Assembly: GCA_003170325.1 (NCBI GenBank)
Contig: PMZP01000065.1
Span: 1-5,054 of the forward strand
Origin: Candidatus Tayloriibacteriota bacterium
Lineage (GTDB): Bacteria > Patescibacteriota > Minisyncoccia > Phycocordibacterales > PALSA-1337
DNA length: 5,054 nucleotides
Direction of reading: 5' to 3'
Shown here: in pieces, positions 1 through 5,054 of the stretch
Layout: the number at the start of each line of letters is the position of its first letter
Numbering within the stretch: the first letter of the stretch is position 1
Program-made: the position numbers and the translations under genes
The notes under the pieces: model-generated
Database searches by the model: none
Seen by the model: the letters and a program-made list of their open reading frames with translations, nothing else
What the model was told of the DNA's origin: nothing

Positions 1-441
1 GTATTGGGGAGCAACAGCTTTGTCCATGAAATGGTCGCATCCAAAAATAAGCTGCGGGAGTTGGGTTTTGATGGCTGGATACACCAGGATTATGAGGATC
101 ACGTGAATGGCAAAGGAATTGCTTTTCCAGTGAACGAAAAAGGTGAACGTGTCGAAAGTTCGGAGTTCAAGAAAGCTCATGACTATATACGGCAGCATTA
201 TAATCACATCCTCAAGAGCGATGCGATCCTGATTGTCAATCTGGAAAAGAAAGGCGTGAAGAATTACATCGGGGGCAATTGCTTAATGGAAATGGGAATG
301 GCCTACGTGAATAACAAGAAGATATTCTTGCTCAATGACATACCGACAGACTCTGCCTACTTGGACGAGATCAAGGCGATGGACCCTATATGTCTTCATG
401 GCGATTTGAATAATATAAAAAAGCATGAAAAAACCAAGTAA
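1..441 (+). CDS. Nucleoside 2-deoxyribosyltransferase-like protein, 5' partial
   Basis: The frame is open from the first base, so the true start lies upstream; the TTG at base 4 is probably an internal Leu of the first beta strand (V-L-G-S-N-S-F), matching the I-V-I-C-S-S of the downstream paralogue. About 146 residues are visible. The C-terminal half carries the family hallmark: a hydrophobic strand S-D-A-I-L-I-V-N, then N-Y-I-G-G-N-C-L-M-E-M-G-M-A, then K-K-I-F-L-L-N and a terminal H-G-D-L. This resembles the nucleoside 2-deoxyribosyltransferase-like fold, in which a Glu in an E-x-G-x-A helix is the nucleophile; the positional equivalent here is encoded at 289-291. Known members swap bases between deoxynucleosides, but many relatives are uncharacterised, so the activity is inferred. 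It ends in TAA and overlaps the start of the next gene by 17 bases, suggesting co-transcription and translational coupling. It is cytosolic, with no signal peptide or membrane segment seen. Confidence 0.72.
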   Translation, partial: VLGSNSFVHEMVASKNKLRELGFDGWIHQDYEDHVNGKGIAFPVNEKGERVESSEFKKAHDYIRQHYNHILKSDAILIVNLEKKGVKNYIGGNCLMEMGMAYVNNKKIFLLNDIPTDSAYLDEIKAMDPICLHGDLNNIKKHEKTK

Positions 442-925
442 GAAGAAGGTATCAAAGTCGCGAAAAATCAAGAATCCGCGAACGACTATCGTCATCTGTT
501 CCAGTGCCGCTTTTTATAAACAGGTCATTGAGGTCCAGAAACAATTGAAAGCCATGGGATTCAAGGTGCTCGTTCCGCTCACAGCGGGGAAGATGGAAAA
601 GAGCGGAGATTACCGCGTGGAGACTTACAAGACGTGGTTCAAAGATGCGAATACCTATGATTGAAAGACGTTTCTGACTAAGCATCATTTCAATAAAGTT
701 GCGAAAGGGGATGTTGTGCTAGTCTTGAACTATGAGAAGAACGGCAAGTCCGGCTACATCGGCGGAGCGGTTCTCATGGAAATGGGTCTCGGACTGTATC
801 TGGGAAAGAAGATCTACATCCTGAATCCTATAGATGAGACAGTTAATTATAAGGAAGAGATTCTCTGTATGTTGCCGACCATTCTCAATGGTGATTTGGG
901 ATCGATGGCAAAACTATTGAAATAA
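425..925 (+). pseudogene. Second nucleoside 2-deoxyribosyltransferase-like paralogue, interrupted by in-frame TGA
   Basis: ATG at 425 opens a 79-codon segment that ends in TGA at 662-664. The same frame then continues without another stop to TAA at 923-925, for 166 codons in all. The upstream part has a Lys/Arg-rich leader of about 19 residues, then a first strand T-I-V-I-C-S-S and an amphipathic helix. The downstream part starts K-T-F-L-T-K-H-H-F-N-K-V and runs through G-D-V-V-L-V-L-N, G-Y-I-G-G-A-V-L-M-E-M-G-L, K-K-I-Y-I-L-N and N-G-D-L. These align with the upstream gene (for example H-Y-N-H-I-L-K-S-D-A-I-L-I-V-N). Since both halves belong to one domain in one frame, this is a nonsense mutation, not a frameshift or two genes. 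An Arg or Gly codon (CGA, AGA or GGA) one base away could be the ancestor. The putative nucleophile Glu is at 779-781. A purine-rich AAAGGGG before GTG 716 could allow a restart, but that would give only a half domain. A sequencing error remains possible. Confidence 0.7.
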
Positions 926-928
926 AAC

Positions 929-950
929 AGCTCCGACGCAGGTCGGAGCT
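929..950 (-). terminator. Convergent intrinsic terminator, best fit to the minus strand
   Basis: A perfect 9-bp stem (AGCTCCGAC / GTCGGAGCT) with a 4-base loop GCAG lies between the convergent ends of the interrupted gene (925) and the HAD gene (957). Read on the minus strand the hairpin is followed by GTTTTATTTC, a usable U-rich tail, so it should end the HAD transcript. On the plus strand the following bases (TCGAAATTAG) are not U-rich, so termination from the left would be weaker. Confidence 0.75.
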
Positions 951-956
951 TCGAAA

Positions 957-1427
957 TTAGTGTCGGTCCAAAGCGGGGACTATTGATGGTGCGGAATCGA
1001 ATGCCAAATCATCCAAGCTAGTCAATACTCTGACCGCGCCTGCTGCGTACATAAGTTCAGCTAGTTCTGGGCCGTAACGCAGAATCCCGATTGGTGCGAT
1101 ACTAGCCTTATATGCTTGGCTGAGGTCTGCTATAGAATCGCTTATGCAGCAAGTCTCGTTTGCCTCGACTCCAACTTTGATGCATAAATCCTGAAATGTA
1201 GGTGTCTTGCTCGGCGTTGCATCGAAAGCGACGTAGTCGAACGAGCATTTAGAGCTGAGAGCTTTAAACATGTAGTCGACATGCGGTTTACTCCCGCTCG
1301 ACACGAATGCGATCTTGCATCCTAGTTTACGTTGAGCCTTAATAGCCGAAACGACGTCCGCACACAATTTTCCGTTGGATAAAATTCCATCGAACCCATA
1401 GATGATAAGTTTGTAGTAAATCTTCAT
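957..1427 (-). CDS. HAD-superfamily hydrolase-like protein lacking the nucleophile Asp
   Basis: I place the start at ATG 1425-1427, because GGAG sits six bases upstream on the minus strand; a TTG four codons earlier would put that site inside the gene. The product is 156 residues. HAD motifs appear in order. Motif I is I-I-Y-G-F-D-G-I-L (residues 8-16), where the usual D-x-D-G-T reads G11-F12-D13-G14-I15. Motif II is A-F-V-S-S-G (S43/S44). A motif III lysine is K74, in S-K-T-P. Motif IV is I-S-D-S-I-A-D (D97, D101). The spacing between motifs I and II leaves no room for a large C1 cap, so this is a compact, capless-type domain resembling small phosphoglycolate-phosphatase-like proteins. HAD phosphatases form a phospho-aspartate on the first Asp of motif I; here it is Gly, so ordinary phosphatase activity is unlikely although the other motifs look kept. 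A regulatory or binding role is possible. It stands alone on the minus strand, ends in TAA beside a terminator, and is cytosolic. The superfamily is fairly sure; the substrate is unknown. Confidence 0.72.
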   Translation of the reverse strand: MKIYYKLIIYGFDGILSNGKLCADVVSAIKAQRKLGCKIAFVSSGSKPHVDYMFKALSSKCSFDYVAFDATPSKTPTFQDLCIKVGVEANETCCISDSIADLSQAYKASIAPIGILRYGPELAELMYAAGAVRVLTSLDDLAFDSAPSIVPALDRH

Positions 1428-1513
1428 GAATCGCTCCAAAGTTTCTCCAAGTTGTAAAGTTTCTCGTCACAACTTAGCATAGCTAAAGACCGATTAAAAG
1501 CCTCCAAAACCTG

Positions 1514-1522
1514 TGCTATAAT
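1514..1522 (+). promoter_or_regulatory. Extended -10 promoter for the uracil-DNA glycosylase gene
   Basis: TGC followed by a perfect TATAAT (1517-1522) forms an extended -10 element. A weak -35 candidate TTAAAA lies at 1494-1499, 17 bases upstream. Transcription would begin near 1529, leaving a leader of roughly 18 bases with no clear Shine-Dalgarno site before the ATG at 1547. Confidence 0.68.
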
Positions 1523-1546
1523 GCGAAACACTTAAACGGTAAAATC

Positions 1547-2182
1547 ATGGCCAACCAAACCAAACCTACAAATTCAGCTAAACACGACCTCATGAAGAAG
1601 ATCCGCGACGAACTCTTCGCTTTTACGCATTCGCCGCTTTATGAATACCGTACAACCAACGGATATTTTCCAGTCATAGGTGAGGGAAGCCATGACGCCA
1701 AGATCATGTTCGTCGGCGAAGCGCCTGGTCAAAATGAGGCCAAGACCGGCCGACCATTCTGCGGCGCAGCCGGGAAATTCTTGACCGAGCTCATCGAATC
1801 GATTGGTCTCACGCGCGACAAAGTCTATATCACCAACGTCGTCAAAGACCGCCCGCCGGAGAATCGCGACCCCACGCCGGAAGAGATCGCTTTGTACGCG
1901 CCATTCCTTGATCGTCAGGTGCAGATAATACAACCGAAAGTCATAGTCACACTCGGCCGTCATTCCATGGGCTATGTAATGAAGAGGCATGACTTGGATT
2001 TAGAGATCGAACCCATCAGCAAGATCCACGGCCGTTCTTTTGAGACCGTCTACTTTGACGAATCGAATGTGCCACAACCTGTCACGATCGTCACTCTCTA
2101 TCATCCGGCCAGCGCGCTCTACAATGGCGGCATGAGGGACACTCATAAGAAGGATTTTGAGGTTTTGAAGAGGTTCGTTTAG
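1547..2182 (+). CDS. Family-4-type uracil-DNA glycosylase without Fe-S cysteines
   Basis: The 211-residue product matches the usual length (about 200) of type-4 uracil-DNA glycosylases, which remove uracil from DNA to begin base excision repair. Motif A is G-E-A-P-G-Q-N-E (57-64), followed by the family block G-R-P-F-C-G-A-A-G-K-F-L (68-79). Next come Y-I-T-N-V-V-K (94-100), R-P-P-E-N-R-D-P-T-P-E-E (102-113) and motif B Y-H-P-A-S (185-189). Family-4 enzymes normally bind a 4Fe-4S cluster through an N-terminal C-x-x-C, the Cys of K-C-R-P-P and a Cys before P-F-L. By alignment these are F26, S29, D101 and Y117 here; the only cysteine in the protein is C72. The fold must therefore be stabilised without a cluster. 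The K-R-R-I-H-type loop of UdgX is absent. The start is ATG 1547, with its own promoter. It ends in TAG, 17 bases before the zinc-ribbon gene, so read-through into it is plausible. It acts on chromosomal DNA in the cytoplasm. Confidence 0.88.
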   Translation: MANQTKPTNSAKHDLMKKIRDELFAFTHSPLYEYRTTNGYFPVIGEGSHDAKIMFVGEAPGQNEAKTGRPFCGAAGKFLTELIESIGLTRDKVYITNVVKDRPPENRDPTPEEIALYAPFLDRQVQIIQPKVIVTLGRHSMGYVMKRHDLDLEIEPISKIHGRSFETVYFDESNVPQPVTIVTLYHPASALYNGGMRDTHKKDFEVLKRFV

Positions 2183-2184
2183 TT

Positions 2185-2190
2185 TATACT
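2185..2190 (+). promoter_or_regulatory. Possible -10 element before the zinc-ribbon gene
   Basis: TATACT lies 10-15 bases before the ATG at 2200. A poor -35 match, TTTTGA, is at 2163-2168 with 16-base spacing. If used, transcription would start within a few bases of the ATG, giving a nearly leaderless mRNA, which would fit the lack of a Shine-Dalgarno site there. Chance occurrence in AT-rich sequence is a real alternative. Confidence 0.3.
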
Positions 2191-2199
2191 CCCAAAATT

Positions 2200-2361
2200 A
2201 TGGTGAAAAATGACAAAGCTAAACGCGCGATAGAGGAACTCAACCATTTCAATTGTGGCAAGTGTGGTAAATGGTGGACCATCGGCGATGCGCCAAAATC
2301 AAAGAAAGTATGGTACTGTCCTTGGTGTGGTAAAGAAAATATATATGACGAAACTCCTTGA
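2200..2361 (+). CDS. Small zinc-ribbon protein, 53 residues
   Basis: ATG at 2200 begins a 53-codon frame ending in TGA at 2359-2361. The protein has an N-terminal basic helix-like segment (about residues 3-15), then a C-G-K-C knuckle (C19, C22) and a C-P-W-C-G knuckle (C40, C43). Seventeen residues separate the knuckles, and the protein is rich in Trp (W25, W26, W38, W42). This is a typical treble-clef or zinc-ribbon spacing, expected to bind one zinc ion. Such mini-ribbons occur as nucleic-acid-binding or partner-binding modules; no specific function can be assigned. It lies 17 bases after the glycosylase stop and its last 17 bases overlap the peptidase start at 2345, so it probably shares a transcript with the peptidase and may couple its translation. 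Reading the peptidase frame back to GTG 2255 would only translate this gene out of frame. The stop being TGA supports standard decoding of UGA here. Confidence 0.72.
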   Translation: MVKNDKAKRAIEELNHFNCGKCGKWWTIGDAPKSKKVWYCPWCGKENIYDETP

Positions 2362-4153
2362 TCGCTTGAACCGAGGCTATTCGAAGCTCCACCAAGCCTA
2401 TGAGGACTTTTTCTGGCTGTCTTACATGGGCGATCATAGCGTTGACGAGAAGATGAACAAGGCGCAAGCGGATCGCGATGCGTTTCGATCGGATGAGAAA
2501 TTGAAGGCGGAAGTTATAGCAGCCGTCAAGTCTTCAAAAGGAATGACAAGAGACAGGCTAAAACTTTGGGGCCATTTCTTCAGTCTCTATCAGACGCCAG
2601 CCAAGGCCCTGCCGATCAAGAAGAAGGTTATGGAATTGGAGGCAAGGATAGCCAAGAAGAAGACTTCGCGTAGAGAAGGCTACATTGATCCCAAGGATGG
2701 CTCATTTATTGAAGCCTCTGAAAATAAAATGCGATTCATTCTAAGGACTGATCCGGATGAAGCAGTCCGTAAAGCGAGCTTCAAGACATTGGAAAAGTTG
2801 CCTTTAGACACTATCGACGATTACATCAAGGTCGTGAAGCTCCGCAATGAATTCGCCCGCACTCTCGGCTTCGAAGACTTTTACGCTTACAAGGCGCGCA
2901 TAGACGAGAATATGACCAAGAAGGAATTGTTCTCGATCTTCGAGAAGATATACGACAGGACGAAATACGCGTTCAGAAATGTCCGCGACTTGGAAAAGAA
3001 GATGGCCAAGGATGGCAAGCCTGGCCTGCGTAAGCCCTGGAACTTCGGCTACATGATGACTGGCGGATTTGCTAAAGAAGAGGATCCGTATTTTCGATTT
3101 GAGGACGTACTTTTGCGCTGGGGAAGATCATTCGCAGCCATGGGCGTAGGATTGAAAGGGGGCACGCTCACACTCGATCTTCTCGATAGGAAAGGGAAGT
3201 ACAACAACGGATTTTGTCATTATCCCAAGCTGATCCAATTCAAGGATGGTAGGCGGATCCCGGCTTCGAGCAATGTCTCGTCGAACGCCGTCTTGAATCA
3301 GATCGGCGCCGGCGTCCGAGAAACGGAGACTGTCTTCCATGAAGCCGGACATGCCGCTGACCGCTTGAATTCTATGCAACCGGACGCCTGCGTCAACCAC
3401 GAATATCCGCCCTCGACAGTTTCTTGGGCCGAGACACATAGCATGTTCATGGATATGATTTCTTCAAGCATCGAATGGCGCACGCGATATGCCAAGAATG
3501 AAAAGGGTAGGTCATACCCATTCGAGCTCTTCGAAAGGAAGGTCAAGAAGCTAAGCCCGCTTCGGCCGCTCGGACTCATGCATATCATCTTTGTGGTCTT
3601 CTTCGAGAAAGAAGTTTATGAATGCCGGGGTTTGAATCGCACGAAATTATTAGCGATTGCCCGGAAAGCCGCCAGGAAGTACACGAACTATTCCGAGGAT
3701 TCAATCTCCATTCTGAATCTTCCGCACATCTATTCATGGGAAAGTTCGGCCTATTATCACGGTTACGGATTGGCCGAGCTCGGAGTCTATCAGTGGCGAG
3801 AATATTTCTTCCAAAAGTATGGTTATATCGTCGACAATCCGCAGGTTGGCCGCGAACTCACGCATATCTGGTCCTACGCTTCCATGTATCCGGCCAAGAA
3901 ATTGATCAAGATGGCGACCGGCAAACCTTTGAGTCCAGAGGCATTCATCCGAAGCGTCACAAAATCCGATGACGAAATCATCGCCGGAGCCAAGAAGAAG
4001 ATCGCCCGTTTGAAAAAGGTCCGCGAATACGTGAAGCCTGTCGATTTCGACGGCAAAATCACCCTAGTTCATGGCAAGAAGGTCATCGCCGACAATTCCA
4101 AGGGGTTTGAGGAGATGGATAGGAAGTATAGGGAGTGGTTGAAGACTCTGTAG
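2345..4153 (+). CDS. M3-family zinc metallopeptidase (oligopeptidase F / thimet type)
   Basis: This 602-residue protein has the length of M3 oligopeptidases, cytosolic zinc enzymes that cut short peptides inside a closed helical cavity. The catalytic signature is F-H-E-A-G-H (H332, E333, H336), and the third zinc ligand is probably E363 in W-A-E-T-H-S, 27 residues later, as expected for the family. Near the C-terminus, H-I-Y-S-W-E followed by A-Y-Y-H-G-Y-G (469-475) matches the M3 segment H-x-F-x-x-x-Y-A-A-G-Y-Y that supplies substrate-binding tyrosines. The N-terminal half is mostly charged helices, including a K/E-rich coiled stretch around residues 85-110. No signal peptide or membrane segment is seen. 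I chose ATG 2345 rather than the GTG at 2255 because the extra 30 codons overlay the zinc-ribbon gene and lack M3 character. No clear Shine-Dalgarno site is seen, so coupling to the overlapping upstream gene is likely. It ends in TAG with no obvious terminator. Substrates are presumably peptides from protein turnover or uptake (inference). Confidence 0.9.
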   Translation: MTKLLDRLNRGYSKLHQAYEDFFWLSYMGDHSVDEKMNKAQADRDAFRSDEKLKAEVIAAVKSSKGMTRDRLKLWGHFFSLYQTPAKALPIKKKVMELEARIAKKKTSRREGYIDPKDGSFIEASENKMRFILRTDPDEAVRKASFKTLEKLPLDTIDDYIKVVKLRNEFARTLGFEDFYAYKARIDENMTKKELFSIFEKIYDRTKYAFRNVRDLEKKMAKDGKPGLRKPWNFGYMMTGGFAKEEDPYFRFEDVLLRWGRSFAAMGVGLKGGTLTLDLLDRKGKYNNGFCHYPKLIQFKDGRRIPASSNVSSNAVLNQIGAGVRETETVFHEAGHAADRLNSMQPDACVNHEYPPSTVSWAETHSMFMDMISSSIEWRTRYAKNEKGRSYPFELFERKVKKLSPLRPLGLMHIIFVVFFEKEVYECRGLNRTKLLAIARKAARKYTNYSEDSISILNLPHIYSWESSAYYHGYGLAELGVYQWREYFFQKYGYIVDNPQVGRELTHIWSYASMYPAKKLIKMATGKPLSPEAFIRSVTKSDDEIIAGAKKKIARLKKVREYVKPVDFDGKITLVHGKKVIADNSKGFEEMDRKYREWLKTL

Positions 4154-4179
4154 AAGGTCAATGTCATAAAGCGTAAAAC

Positions 4180-4213
4180 TTGACGTAGACTTTTTATAGC
4201 CGTGTGCTAACCT
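4180..4213 (+). promoter_or_regulatory. Possible promoter for the orphan gene at the right end
   Basis: A good -35 box TTGACG (4180-4185) is followed after 17 bases by TGTGCT, a poor -10 (4203-4208). Alternatively, an extended -10 TGC-TAACCT (4205-4213) sits 22 bases away, which is too long for a standard spacer. The TGTGC stretch also precedes the -10 of the glycosylase promoter at 1513-1517. The element probably drives the gene at 4260, but which -10 is used is unclear. Confidence 0.4.
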
Positions 4214-4224
4214 ACCACTAGGTT
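4209..4224. repeat. Short inverted repeat near the possible start site
   Basis: AACCTA-CCAC-TAGGTT is a perfect 6-bp inverted repeat with a 4-base spacer, overlapping or just following the putative -10. Its location would suit an operator or a leader hairpin, but short palindromes occur by chance and no second copy is seen in the window. Confidence 0.3.
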
Positions 4225-4259
4225 GTTAAGTCCAAAAACTGAATAGAACAAATGTGATT

Positions 4260-4973
4260 ATGAAAAGAATACGAAATCTCACGGTTACCGACGATATCCC
4301 AGGCCCAAATCCGCTTGACAGTCGCCTTGTTGGCGTTTACTGCATATATGATGGTCAGCCGGCAGTTATATATGAGGAACGATGGTTCGAGTCCGAAAGG
4401 GGAGGAGAACCACGAAGTAACGTTCTCGTCCTTCATGAATGGGACGGCCGAATCGGTCAACGTGGACGAATATCCGCAATCTCATTGGAAAACAAGGTCG
4501 GCGAGTTTATCCCAATCGAACCGGGCACTGAAGCGTCACGACAGATCGCAGGTCACCTGCTGTCGCATATCGCACTGAAGCTCGGCTTCCTTACCGAAAA
4601 GCGGTTGCAGGGATATAGCCACTCACACCCGCTTATCGGTGTTCCTTGTTACTTCAAGGAAATGCTAGCCCTTCCTTTCGGTATTCTCAAGGACACATCC
4701 TGCGACGACGCCGAGAGTGAGAGTTATGTTCCTGTCGAGTCGGGATCGCGTATCGCTTTCTTTGCTTACGAGCAGGATTTCTTCGATAAGGAGAAGATGA
4801 ACGTAACTATCAGGGTAGACTCCGCAGATAACACCGCTTTGATGCCTATAATGAGTGACACTATGCACGCCCGACATGCCTTTAACACGTTACTCACTGC
4901 TTTGGATGAACGACTCGACGAGCAAGAAAGTCCCAAGCCGGTCGAAAAAGTCGGGCAGGTAGCGACTTCGTAG
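4260..4973 (+). CDS. Unrecognised soluble protein, 237 residues
   Basis: I do not recognise this protein. The ATG at 4260 is preferred over the in-frame GTG at 4254; neither has a clear Shine-Dalgarno site. The N-terminal third alternates hydrophobic and aromatic residues (G-V-Y-C-I-Y-D-G, V-I-Y-E-E-R-W-F, V-L-V-L-H-E-W-D-G) and looks like a beta-rich domain. Residues about 90-110 form a likely helix (S-R-Q-I-A-G-H-L-L-S-H-I-A-L-K-L-G-F). The centre has a Y-S-H-S-H-P stretch (119-124) and G-V-P-C-Y-F. A further beta-like segment (S-R-I-A-F-F-A-Y) and a helix near 195-215 precede a charged, Pro/Glu/Lys-rich tail of about 20 residues that is probably disordered. No signal peptide or transmembrane helix is seen, so it is likely cytosolic. 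It is bounded by a candidate promoter upstream and a strong terminator downstream, forming a single-gene unit. The coding call rests on a long open frame with sensible protein composition. The ORF is likely real; the function is unknown. Confidence 0.72.
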   Translation: MKRIRNLTVTDDIPGPNPLDSRLVGVYCIYDGQPAVIYEERWFESERGGEPRSNVLVLHEWDGRIGQRGRISAISLENKVGEFIPIEPGTEASRQIAGHLLSHIALKLGFLTEKRLQGYSHSHPLIGVPCYFKEMLALPFGILKDTSCDDAESESYVPVESGSRIAFFAYEQDFFDKEKMNVTIRVDSADNTALMPIMSDTMHARHAFNTLLTALDERLDEQESPKPVEKVGQVATS

Positions 4974-4995
4974 CGGTGTGTTCATCCCACTCTTT

Positions 4996-5026
4996 GACCG
5001 TGGAAGCGATTCCACGGTCTTTTTTT
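4996..5026 (+). terminator. Strong intrinsic terminator
   Basis: A perfect 10-bp stem (GACCGTGGAA / TTCCACGGTC) closes on a GCGA loop, a GNRA tetraloop, and is followed by seven T residues. It lies 23 bases after the TAG of the orphan gene and should end its transcript efficiently. Confidence 0.92.
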
Positions 5027-5027
5027 A

Positions 5028-5054
5028 TTGCCAATTTTTTGGTAGAATTATATT
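5028..5054 (+). promoter_or_regulatory. Likely promoter of the next gene, cut by window end
   Basis: TTGCCA (5028-5033) is a close -35 match. Exactly 17 bases later, TATT begins a possible -10 box at 5051 that runs off the window. TAGAAT at 5043-5048 also resembles a -10 but sits only 9 bases from this -35. The position right after a terminator supports a new transcription unit. Confidence 0.4.

Noticed and set aside
662..690. Selenocysteine insertion at the in-frame TGA
   Set aside because: Only a 4-bp GAAA/TTTC stem follows the codon, no convincing SECIS-like hairpin is seen, and the position aligns with ordinary polar residues rather than a catalytic Cys.
716..925. Independent small gene starting at GTG 716
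   Set aside because: It encodes only the C-terminal half of a domain whose first half lies directly upstream in the same frame; a restart is possible but a separate gene is unlikely.
1428..1546. Minus-strand promoter for the HAD gene in the divergent region
   Set aside because: TATGCT-like and TTGTGA-like hexamers exist on the minus strand, but no pair has acceptable spacing, so I did not annotate one.
1574..1990. 138-codon minus-strand frame opposite the glycosylase
   Set aside because: It is antisense to a gene with clear catalytic motifs and has no domain character of its own.
2255..2344. Longer N-terminus for the M3 peptidase from GTG 2255
   Set aside because: These 30 codons are the out-of-frame shadow of the zinc-ribbon gene, and ATG 2345 gives a normal family length.
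3622..3972. Plus-strand 116-codon frame inside the peptidase gene, and the minus-strand frames at 3128-3588
   Set aside because: They lie wholly within the well-supported M3 coding region, show no recognisable motifs, and read as shadow frames.
4614..4640. JAMM/MPN metalloprotease motif in the orphan protein (H-S-H-P)
   Set aside because: The required upstream Glu context and the downstream S-x-x-D are not seen at the right spacing, so the H-S-H-P match is probably chance.

Overview
The window looks like a compact, moderate-GC bacterial chromosome segment. It has short intergenic gaps, overlapping genes, few strong Shine-Dalgarno sites and several poorly characterised small proteins. The protein styles (tandem nucleoside-deoxyribosyltransferase-like proteins, a single-domain M3 peptidase, an orphan protein) fit a Patescibacteria/CPR lineage such as Parcubacteria. 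That assignment is an inference; no rRNA or marker gene is present. The standard genetic code is likely: the genes end in TAA or TAG, one small gene ends in TGA, and the 602-codon peptidase has no in-frame TGA.

Layout. Bases 1-925 (+) hold two tandem, divergent paralogues of a nucleoside 2-deoxyribosyltransferase-like family. The first is cut by the left edge of the window. The second is interrupted by an in-frame TGA at 662-664, with family-like sequence continuing in the same frame on both sides. A convergent gap with a perfect 9-bp hairpin (929-950) separates them from a minus-strand HAD-fold protein (957-1427) whose nucleophilic aspartate position is glycine. A 119-bp divergent intergenic region carries an extended -10 promoter for a plus-strand family-4 uracil-DNA glycosylase (1547-2182). 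That enzyme lacks all four cysteines that normally hold the 4Fe-4S cluster.

Next come a 53-residue four-cysteine zinc-ribbon protein (2200-2361) and, overlapping it by 17 bases, a complete M3-family zinc oligopeptidase (2345-4153) with an intact HEAGH...E site. After a 106-bp gap with a possible promoter and a short inverted repeat, an unrecognised 237-residue soluble protein (4260-4973) forms its own transcription unit. It is closed by a strong intrinsic terminator (4996-5026). The last bases look like the promoter of the next gene.

Functional links are loose. The UDG, zinc ribbon and peptidase are co-directional and may share transcripts, but their roles (DNA repair, unknown, peptide degradation) do not form an obvious pathway. 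No CRISPR array, tRNA, rRNA, insertion sequence or clear defence island is visible. The best leads are three conserved-looking folds with altered key residues (nonsense codon, missing HAD nucleophile, missing Fe-S ligands) and the orphan protein at the right end. No intergenic stretch exceeds 300 bases.
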